64,000 nt of DNA from Clarireedia homoeocarpa (lineage: Eukaryota; Ascomycota; Leotiomycetes; Helotiales; Rutstroemiaceae). The notes beneath the pieces were generated by a model, which was not told the DNA's origin, made no database searches, and saw nothing but the letters and a program-made list of their open reading frames with translations. Positions 57,059-64,000 of this stretch are shown piece by piece (the first letter of the stretch is position 1; the number at the start of each line of letters is the position of its first letter). A program made the position numbers and the translations under genes. The stretch is from assembly GCA_001465935.1 (NCBI GenBank), contig LNKV01000010.1:248001-312000 (forward strand), in the 5' to 3' direction.

Positions 57059-57730
57059 ATGGCTAGGAAATTGGTCAAACCGAATGCCCCTCCTTCATCG
57101 TCGTCACTTGATACCCCGCTACAGTGCTTCACGGATTCTCTCCCACTGCCCAAACTCTTTGTCTTTGACCTCGACTATACATTATGGCCTTTCTGGGTGG
57201 ACACGCATGTTACACCGCCTATCAAAGCATCGCCTGACCACTCATCCACCAAAGATCGTTGGGGAGAGAGCTATGCTTTCTACAACGAAGTCCCTTCGAT
57301 ACTTGCACAGCTCAAAAGCAATGGCATAAAGGTCGGCGCGGCTTCTAGAACTTCAGCCCCGGATTTAGGCAGAGAGATGTTGAGGTTGTTACATGTTACA
57401 GATGCAGACGGGAAGAAGAAGAAAGCAATTGAGTTCTTCGACCAATTAGAAATCTATCCCGGGAGCAAGATCACACATTTCAACAAACTGCAGAAGAATA
57501 CCGGCATTCGATACGAAGACATGCTATTTTTCGATGATGAAGCGAGGAATAGGAACGTTGAATCATTGGGGGTGAAGATGTGTCTGGTCCGCGATGGAGT
57601 CAACAGAAGTGAGATTAACAGAGGAGTTCGAGAATGGAGGCAAATGCATGGACATGAAATGAAATCACCAACTTCACCGAATGAGAACGTCGATGCCGAT
57701 ACTCCAATCGAAGCGGACAATGAGCATTAG
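57059..57730 (+). CDS. Magnesium-dependent phosphatase 1 (HAD superfamily)
   Basis: Single exon, 223 residues from the ATG at 57059 (MARKLVKP, a usual start for this family). MDP-1 enzymes are HAD phosphatases acting on protein tyrosine or sugar/glycation products. Motif I is VFDLDYTLW with nucleophile D37 and D39. The MDP-1-specific WPFWVDTHV and YNEVPSILAQLKSNGIKVGAASRTSAPD (motif II serine/threonine) follow. The lysine/motif III-IV region includes FFDQLEIYPGSKITHFNKL and LFFDDEARNRNVESLGV. The last 35 residues are a polar tail. Starting at 56873 instead would add a Cys-rich hydrophobic N terminus. Confidence 0.92.
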   Translation: MARKLVKPNAPPSSSSLDTPLQCFTDSLPLPKLFVFDLDYTLWPFWVDTHVTPPIKASPDHSSTKDRWGESYAFYNEVPSILAQLKSNGIKVGAASRTSAPDLGREMLRLLHVTDADGKKKKAIEFFDQLEIYPGSKITHFNKLQKNTGIRYEDMLFFDDEARNRNVESLGVKMCLVRDGVNRSEINRGVREWRQMHGHEMKSPTSPNENVDADTPIEADNEH

Positions 57731-58383
57731 GGAGACAATAGAGCTTCATAATAATCAGTTGCCATTATTGTTCAGAGGGGTTGGAGTAAATGCGGATTCA
57801 TTTATAGAGAGCACGATTTGCACGTTAACGATAGAGATTGGAGGAAGGAATGGAACATATATGTGACATTACAACAGATATTATATAGGGGTTTACGGCA
57901 ATTGATACCACGAGAGTTTTCTATTGACCATTGAGCAATCATCCCACCACTTGGTAGTTGCAGTTCCCGGACAATTCCCAGACAATTCCCAGGTATCTGG
58001 ATAGATTCCGACAGCGACCTCCGCACAAACCAAACTGCTGGAATATAGAACGATATTGAATCATAGAAACACAAGACTGCACCTGCGCAGCTCAGTCAGA
58101 TGTGTATCCGAATCATCATGCTATGAGATTGGCATTAATTTCATGCCTATCTCTATCACCAAACAAAATTGAAGATTGGACTCATTCGGGGTGTCGCGCC
58201 TAGATTTTGGTGCAAGGGATCCCTACCAAGTACCTAAGTGGTGACCTCATTACAGCGCCTCGTCGCGTCGATTTTATGCCCAACCTTTTGGCCTTTAATT
58301 TCTACGCGCTTATGTGTGATTACTTCATGTTGAATCGCTTCTTCAAGTAAAATTGATAGCATGTTGCGATAAAAATTACCAAG
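57731..58383. other. Intergenic region upstream of RAD4
   Basis: Trailer of the phosphatase gene and promoter of RAD4. No gene seen. Confidence 0.5.
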
Positions 58384-61300
58384 ATGCCCCCATTCCTCCC
58401 TCGCAAACGTCTGCGCTCGTCATCCCCAGAAGCGGAGCCAGAGCCAGGACCTTCAAGGCACTCCGGGGCAAAAAGGAAGAAGGCCGCGCCGAAGACAACC
58501 ACACCACGGATAGCTACACTGTTCGATGACCTCGATGCCAGCGCAAGTACTAGCAGCAGAGATCCAAACCATGGCAAATTCATTATGCAGAAAATTCAGG
58601 CTACAGAAGACGACGACAGCTCCCTTACCTCGCTCTCTGACGATGAATTTGAGGATATGCCAACCGCAAAGCGCCCCCCGGAAGATAATGATGAGGATGA
58701 TGAGGACGAAGATATGGAATTTGAAGACGTCGAGACGAATGTTGCGCCTGCGCCATCTGCGCATCTGCCGACCGGAGATCTCGAGCTTACCTTGACAAAA
58801 GAGACGAGGATTTCTCTCACCAATCCGCTTGGAACGAAGAAAGGACCTAGCAAAATTGAGAGAGGCATCCGAATATCTACCCACAAGGTACATGTATTGA
58901 TGCTCATGTGGCATAATGCTATCAGAAATGCATGGCTATGCGACAAGGAATTACAGAGCATCTTGGTGGGGCAGTTACCGGAAACCGTTCGGAGGGAGAT
59001 CGAGAAATGGCGAAAAGATAGCGGACTATCGCCAATACCGAACGAGACGGATAAGTCGAAGTCGAAAGGGAAGGGGAAAGCTATAAAGGGTAAGAAAGCT
59101 GATGTTCGGAGTCAGCGGGATTGGGGCGAGCCTGCGGAAAGACTAGCAGCAGGCGAGGTCAATATGAGTCGGGGCGATCCTCTGTTTAGACTCTTGAGGT
59201 TGTTAATGACATACTGGAAGCAGCGATTTAGGATTGTGTCGCCGGGTTTGAGAAAGCTTGGTTACATGTCTCTTCAAAGGTTAGATCAGGAAATGAAGAG
59301 CTTCAACAAGGAAGAGCACGATCCTGAGAAACATGGTGAACGAATAGCAGATATCAGTGAGTTTAGAAACCGCGCAAAGGCGCTGGAAGGCAGTCGGGAT
59401 GTTGGTGCACAGTTATTTACGGCCTTATTGAGGGGTATCGGTATCGAAGCAAGGATGGTCGCAAGTCTTCAACCAGTTGGATTCGGTTGGAACAAGAATG
59501 AGGATGCAGCTGAGAAGAAGGACAAGAAGAAGAGAGAAGCTACACCAGAGGATAAAAGTTCTGACAGTGATAGCAGCAGTGGCGATGAAGAGCCGTTACC
59601 GAAGCCCACTGCATCGAAGAAAGGAAAAGCAAAGCCTACTTCTAAGCCAATACCAGCGGTGGCGTCGTCGAAAGCAACCCCTTCAAGGCGCACTTCCCGC
59701 GGAAATAGTCTGAAAAATGCACCGATTGATCTCTCTGAACCTGAGATCGAAGATGCAGCAGCTGATGAAGACGAGGATGACTCTGTAGTTGATATCACAC
59801 CTGCGAAAACCCGCACTCTCCCTTCTAAGCCCTATGACAAAGATCTTCTTTACCCTCACTACTGGACCGAAGTCCTTTCCCCAGTCACACATACCTATAC
59901 GCCGGTAGATGCAGTTGTTCTACATATCATTGCTAGCAATTCCGAACTAATCCAGAAATTCGAGCCCCGTGGAACTAAGGCAGACAAAGCCAAGCAAGTA
60001 ACTGCATATATCGTCGGACATTCGCCCGACGGCACCGCAAAAGATGTCACTATACGTTATCTGAAAAACCATATGCTACCTGGCCGGACGAAAGGTAATC
60101 GTATCCCTGTGGAAAAAGTACCCATCTACAATTCCAGGGGCAAGGTCAAGCGTTACGAATATTATGACTGGTTCAAGACGGTCATGAATGATTATGTGCG
60201 AGGGACTAAGAAGTGTCCGAGGACAGAGATTGACGACGCCGAAGAAGCGACTGATCTCAAGTCTGCTCAGCCAAAGAAGAAAGAAATCAAAGAAGGAGAG
60301 GAAACCCTGCAATCGTACAAGTCTTCTGACAAGTATGTTCTGGAAAGACATCTCAGAAGAGAAGAAGCAATCCTACCTACAGCGAAACATGTAAAAATGT
60401 TCACTGTAAAAGGCAAAGGAGATACCGCGACGGAAGAGAAAGTTTTCCTACGGAAAGACGTCGTCAATTGCAAAAGTATGGAGACCTGGCATAAAGAAGG
60501 CAGAGCACCTCTTCCTGGTGAGATACCGCGGAAACGCGTCCCATATCGAGCAGCAACGACGAATAGGAAACGGGAGCTCGCAGAAGCCGAACATGCAAGT
60601 GGAGAGAAAATGCTACAGGGGTTGTACAGCCGTGACCAAACAGATTGGATTATCCCACCTCCTATCGAGAATGGAGTGATCCCAAAGAACAGCTTCGGCA
60701 ACATGGATGTCTACGTCCCGAGTATGGTCCCTGAAGGCGCAGTACACATCCCGCGTCGTGGCACGATGAAAATTTGTAAGAGATTGGGAATCGATTATGC
60801 TGAAGCTGTAACTGGTTTCGAGTTCGGAGCGCGGATGGCAATCCCGATTATCACTGGTGTGGTGGTAGCCGAAGAGAATCTTGAGGCTGTGATGGAGGAA
60901 TGGGAGAAAGATGAAGCGGAACGTGTGAGGAAAGAGGATGAGAAGAGAATGAAAGCGGCCATTGGGATGTGGCGGAAGATGCTTATGGGATTGAGAATTT
61001 TGGAGAGGATGAGGGAGGAGTATGGAAATGATGCGGGGGATGAGGTGGATTTGATGAATCCGTGGACAAATAGTAACAAAGGGAAGCAAAAAGAAGAGGA
61101 GGGAAATGTGGAAGAGAAGGCTATTCGCATGCAGCAGCAGGACGAGGATATGGCAGGCGGATTCTTTCCCGAAGGTCATGAGGAGGAAGAACCAGAGACT
61201 CACCATTCAACAAGTTTCTTTCCTGTTGTGGCAGAGGATGAGCATGGTGATGAAGGTGGTGGGGGGTTTATCGTGGAAGATGAGTCTGAGGATAAAGATT

Positions 61301-61914
61301 CCGGAGGGGGTGGAGGTTTTGTTGTGGAAGATGAAGATTTGGATGAACAGCCTGCGAAGAAAATTAATTCGCATGCATATCCAACACCACGATCACTTTT
61401 GTCGAACATAGCTGTCGAGCCCAATGCTGCCTTAGATTCCGATGAAGAAATGGAGGACACAGAGCCCGAATTTGAGGCCGTTGCCCCCACACCTGCTCCG
61501 AAAAGACGTGGTAGACCCAACGGCTCAGTTAAGAAGTCCATCCAGAATACACCGAAACCTCGAAAAACACCTGCCAAACGGGTCTCTTTTTCCGTGGCGA
61601 AGACATCTATATCACGAAAGCGTAAACAAATAGCCCGGGACTCGGATGCAGAGGATGATGGAAATCAGGAAGAATCTTCATCTCTTTCTGACCTAGATGA
61701 TGAAGAAGAGGAAGAGGAAGAGGAAGATGATGAAGTAGTGACACAGAAGAGACCAGCTGCAAAGAGGAAACATGCAAAACCGACCCTGGTGCGGACACCG
61801 AGTACGAGACAGATGCCGCAGAGGAATGCGAAAAGGAAGAGTGAGACGGCGTTGAGGTCGCATTATTTTGAGCATGGGGAGGATGGGGATGAAGATGAGG
61901 ATGATGATGCTTGA
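58384..61914 (+). CDS. RAD4: DNA damage recognition protein Rad4/XPC
   Basis: Single exon, 1176 residues. Rad4/XPC recognises helix-distorting lesions in the nucleus and starts global nucleotide excision repair. Order of parts: disordered acidic N terminus; transglutaminase-like domain in two pieces (HKVHVLMLMWHNAIRNAW near residue 165; RLLRLLMTYWKQRFRIVSPG near 270; AQLFTALLRGIGIEARMV near 345) split by a Ser/Lys-rich insert; YPHYWTEVL near 495. The DNA-binding beta-hairpin domains follow: BHD1 from about residue 645 (YVLERHLRREEAI), BHD2 around GLYSRDQTDWI (about 745), BHD3 around FGNMDVYVPSMVPEGAVHI (about 770-840). The C-terminal 330 residues are low-complexity with Asp/Glu runs and Lys/Arg patches. 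Yeast Rad4 is 754 aa; the extra length lies in the acidic ends and inserts. Confidence 0.96.
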   Translation: MPPFLPRKRLRSSSPEAEPEPGPSRHSGAKRKKAAPKTTTPRIATLFDDLDASASTSSRDPNHGKFIMQKIQATEDDDSSLTSLSDDEFEDMPTAKRPPEDNDEDDEDEDMEFEDVETNVAPAPSAHLPTGDLELTLTKETRISLTNPLGTKKGPSKIERGIRISTHKVHVLMLMWHNAIRNAWLCDKELQSILVGQLPETVRREIEKWRKDSGLSPIPNETDKSKSKGKGKAIKGKKADVRSQRDWGEPAERLAAGEVNMSRGDPLFRLLRLLMTYWKQRFRIVSPGLRKLGYMSLQRLDQEMKSFNKEEHDPEKHGERIADISEFRNRAKALEGSRDVGAQLFTALLRGIGIEARMVASLQPVGFGWNKNEDAAEKKDKKKREATPEDKSSDSDSSSGDEEPLPKPTASKKGKAKPTSKPIPAVASSKATPSRRTSRGNSLKNAPIDLSEPEIEDAAADEDEDDSVVDITPAKTRTLPSKPYDKDLLYPHYWTEVLSPVTHTYTPVDAVVLHIIASNSELIQKFEPRGTKADKAKQVTAYIVGHSPDGTAKDVTIRYLKNHMLPGRTKGNRIPVEKVPIYNSRGKVKRYEYYDWFKTVMNDYVRGTKKCPRTEIDDAEEATDLKSAQPKKKEIKEGEETLQSYKSSDKYVLERHLRREEAILPTAKHVKMFTVKGKGDTATEEKVFLRKDVVNCKSMETWHKEGRAPLPGEIPRKRVPYRAATTNRKRELAEAEHASGEKMLQGLYSRDQTDWIIPPPIENGVIPKNSFGNMDVYVPSMVPEGAVHIPRRGTMKICKRLGIDYAEAVTGFEFGARMAIPIITGVVVAEENLEAVMEEWEKDEAERVRKEDEKRMKAAIGMWRKMLMGLRILERMREEYGNDAGDEVDLMNPWTNSNKGKQKEEEGNVEEKAIRMQQQDEDMAGGFFPEGHEEEEPETHHSTSFFPVVAEDEHGDEGGGGFIVEDESEDKDSGGGGGFVVEDEDLDEQPAKKINSHAYPTPRSLLSNIAVEPNAALDSDEEMEDTEPEFEAVAPTPAPKRRGRPNGSVKKSIQNTPKPRKTPAKRVSFSVAKTSISRKRKQIARDSDAEDDGNQEESSSLSDLDDEEEEEEEEDDEVVTQKRPAAKRKHAKPTLVRTPSTRQMPQRNAKRKSETALRSHYFEHGEDGDEDEDDDA

Positions 61915-62790
61915 TGAGGTAGGCGATGAGGTGTGGTGGGTTTGTATTATATGTATGTACAAGAGCAAACTGTAGATATGTGAATGCATGATGAGCGAGT
62001 TTGGCTGCATCGACTTGAGTTGCGTGGAGGCTTTTGTTGGAGTTATGGTGGCAGCAGGATGGACGCGGTGGGTTTTAATGTAGATGATAGCTTTGCTATG
62101 CATGCATGATATGTCATTAGATACCAATTCAAGATGATCAACTCTGCCATTACTCCTACTACTTACCTGTGGCTGTTTCTCTCTTCATCCGCTGTATCTC
62201 TATGTACCTACCATCAGGGGTTATATCAATCAATTGATCTCTTTCATATCTTGAGCTCTCCCTTCTCATCCAGCTCTTGAGATATCGTTTTTCAAGCCTG
62301 GTCATCGATTTCTAGATATTCAAACTGTATTCAGACGATCAAAGTGATACTTGTAATGTTGCGGAAGAATATTTAGAAAAGATATCTATATTTGAAAATT
62401 AGAGCTGGCCTATGAATTAAATTATCATTATATATTTCCCAGGTGCATGCATCGGATTATCACAGACGAGATCTAGAATGCACATGTCTACATCCTCAAG
62501 TAGTTAAAAACATAGGTTAGAAAAAGAAATCAAGCCCAATTTACGCAATGCTAGCTATACTACATAAACTCCATTACTCTAACTTTTAGATGCAACGCAG
62601 AAAACAGGAAAGGGAATAGAGCAACGTCAAACCACAGAACGCGGCATAAAGTAATGCCAGACAGTGAAAAATCAAATAGTAGGGAACAAAAACAAAAACA
62701 GAGGCTTGAAAGCAGCCAACCAAACACGTCCGTACCCCCAGGTGTTACCGTTGTATCTTAACCTTTACCTTTTTTTTGTTTCTATCTGCC
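61915..62790. other. Convergent 3' intergenic region
   Basis: Trailers of RAD4 (forward) and of the Ser-rich repeat gene (reverse). AT-rich, no gene seen. Confidence 0.5.
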
Positions 62791-63951
62791 TCAATCATCA
62801 TAATAAACACCCCTCTCCCCATCTCTGCGAACTCTACGGTGGCTACTTTTACTGTGCATAGTAAAGCTCTCCATCACCATCATCTCATTTTCGCTGCCTG
62901 ATCGCGCCAATTTTCTTGACCCATGAGTGCGGTTCACCACTATATTATTAATCTCCACACTCGGCGGTAAGGCTGTTGAGCTAGTCACCGCGCTGCCGCC
63001 GCCGTGGCTTCTTTGCGAGCGAACAGATGGTGCATACGAATCTGAACCACTGAGAGTATAGGATAGAGCCTCACTTGTGGGGCGAGAAGTATGCGTTGAG
63101 CGACTAGAAACCTTGGATGGAGCCTCACTGCGACTTGACACATGGGACTTGGTGCGAGAAGCATCCGATAAGCGACTAGAAACCTTGGATGGAGCCTCAC
63201 TGAGACTTGACACATGGGACTTGGTGCGAGAAGCATCCGATAAGCGACTAGAAACCTTGGATGGAGCCTCACTGAGACTTGACACATGGGACTTGGTGCG
63301 AGAAGCATCCGATAAGCGACTAGAAACCTTGGATCGAGCCTCACTGCGACTTGACACATGGGACTTGGTGCGAGAAGCATCCGATAAGCGACTAGAAACC
63401 TTGGATGGAGTGTAAGGGTAGGTATTAGATTCATCATCAGACGGAGGATGGACCTCAAACGCAGGGACATGGCGTACTCCTGGATTCCCGCGATCATCTA
63501 GGAGCGGGCGGTCGTGTCTCGAACCCACAAGAGAGGGCGTAAAGTCTCTTGTTACCGAACGCTTCGAGATATGAGATCTATCGGAGCCGTCACCTTCATA
63601 CGGAACAAGGGCATTTCTGTCAGTTGCTTTAATTGAACGTTTTGACGTAGTTGAAACCCCTGAGTCACTTGGAATTTGTGAATGTCTTGACTTTGACACT
63701 GAAGTTGCCACGGATGGTTGGCGAGAAGTGTAGCTGCTGCCACCTTCTGAGATCGTTTCCAATTCCCTTGTTCTTCTGAGCCCCTTGTCTTTGAGCTTTT
63801 TCAGTCTGCGCGCTTCTTCATTTCTTTCCAACCCCTCGAAGTACCTATCTTCCGCCTTTGTGCTGTTGCTGATGCTGGAGTTAACAGCAACGCTTCCTTC
63901 TCCAGGCTTCTTTCTGCCGTGGCTGTCTGGGACTCGTAAGAAATCACCCAT
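62791..63951 (-). CDS. Ser-rich protein with 24-residue tandem repeats, unknown function
   Basis: Intronless ATG frame, 386 residues. The N-terminal 70 residues are charged, with a helical ERNEEARRLKKLKDKGLRRTREL stretch. The centre holds four full and one partial copy of a 24-residue unit (consensus SKVSSRLSDASRTKSHVSS, then R/L-SEAP), corresponding to the 72-bp DNA repeat. The C terminus is basic (HSKSSHRRVRRDGERG). About a quarter of residues are Ser, often in R-x-x-S or S-x-x-S contexts, which suggests heavy phosphorylation. No signal peptide or membrane segment. Family unknown. The gene could continue upstream beyond the window if 63951 is not the true start, but the ATG is well placed. 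Confidence 0.7.
   Translation of the reverse strand: MGDFLRVPDSHGRKKPGEGSVAVNSSISNSTKAEDRYFEGLERNEEARRLKKLKDKGLRRTRELETISEGGSSYTSRQPSVATSVSKSRHSQIPSDSGVSTTSKRSIKATDRNALVPYEGDGSDRSHISKRSVTRDFTPSLVGSRHDRPLLDDRGNPGVRHVPAFEVHPPSDDESNTYPYTPSKVSSRLSDASRTKSHVSSRSEARSKVSSRLSDASRTKSHVSSLSEAPSKVSSRLSDASRTKSHVSSLSEAPSKVSSRLSDASRTKSHVSSRSEAPSKVSSRSTHTSRPTSEALSYTLSGSDSYAPSVRSQRSHGGGSAVTSSTALPPSVEINNIVVNRTHGSRKLARSGSENEMMVMESFTMHSKSSHRRVRRDGERGVYYDD
63100..63408 (-). repeat. 72-bp tandem repeat, 4.3 copies, in coding sequence
   Basis: Copies begin at 63100, 63172, 63244 and 63316, with a partial fifth from 63388. Copies differ at only a few positions (CTGCGAC versus CTGAGAC; GGATGG versus GGATCG). Because synonymous sites are also conserved, the array expanded recently or is being homogenised. 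The 72-bp period keeps the frame open on both strands. Confidence 0.95.
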
Positions 63952-64000
63952 AATGAAAAGATTGACTTGAAAGGTCGGTTAATTGTGTGTGACTGTTAAT

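Noticed and set aside
59469..59816. Reverse ORFs inside RAD4
   Set aside because: Shadows of the Ser/Glu-rich RAD4 insert on the opposite strand.
63077..63415. 112-codon forward ORF in the 72-bp repeat array
   Set aside because: Open only because the repeat period is a multiple of three; the reverse frame extends well beyond the array with an ATG start.

Overview
The window reads as nuclear DNA of a filamentous ascomycete. Genes are split by 45-220 bp introns with GTAAGT/GTATGT donors, CTAAC/CTGAC-type branch sites and YAG acceptors. Genes sit on both strands without operons, and families typical of such fungi are present (Zn(II)2Cys6 regulator, SPX protein, HNM1-type permease, fungal MPP10 and RAD4). 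A leotiomycete (Helotiales-like) is my inference from overall protein flavour, not something I could test. Most gene models below were built by hand: each intron was accepted only if donor, acceptor, phase and the protein family agreed. Residue numbers refer to these models.

Layout. 1-0.8 kb: start of an SPX-domain gene running off the left edge. 0.8-3.9 kb: non-coding with small tandem repeats and a pure purine tract. 4-6.3 kb: MPP10 (ribosome biogenesis). 6.7-7.9 kb: an SDR oxidoreductase. 9.5-9.8 kb: a small basic protein. 10.7-13.0 kb: a disordered four-exon protein of unknown function. 15.5-19.7 kb: a compact forward block of HEM2 (haem synthesis), MCT1 (mitochondrial malonyl transfer) and a TRAPPC2L/Tca17-like trafficking subunit. 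20.6-21.3 kb: an unknown acidic protein with a possible PP1-docking motif. 21.9-25.7 kb: a peroxiredoxin-like gene divergent from a Zn(II)2Cys6 regulator. 25.7-28.8 kb: gene-poor. 28.9-31.2 kb: an eleven-exon divergent catalase. 32-34.3 kb: a membrane protein resembling cation/Ca2+ exchangers, and nicotinamide riboside kinase. 34.9-36.5 kb: mitochondrial aspartate aminotransferase with micro-exons. 36.8-37.9 kb: a coiled-coil protein.

37.9-50.7 kb is a gene-poor, AT-richer island. It holds two small CxxC-rich ORFs, a membrane-anchored protein, a 2-oxoglutarate-type oxygenase and a broken gene. 50.8-54.6 kb: an SDR and an APC-family permease in convergent orientation. 55.8-57.7 kb: a GNAT acetyltransferase divergent from an MDP-1-like phosphatase. 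58.4-61.9 kb: RAD4/XPC. 62.8-63.95 kb: a Ser-rich protein built around a 72-bp tandem repeat.

How they work together: mostly independent housekeeping genes. Redox functions recur (peroxiredoxin, catalase, HEM2 for haem supply), and NRK1 and the aminotransferase share a 585-bp promoter. I found no convincing new multi-gene system. The most unusual features are the 3-nt and 10-nt exons of the aminotransferase, and the catalase, which has an 8-nt exon and an altered haem pocket, including loss of the distal Asn.
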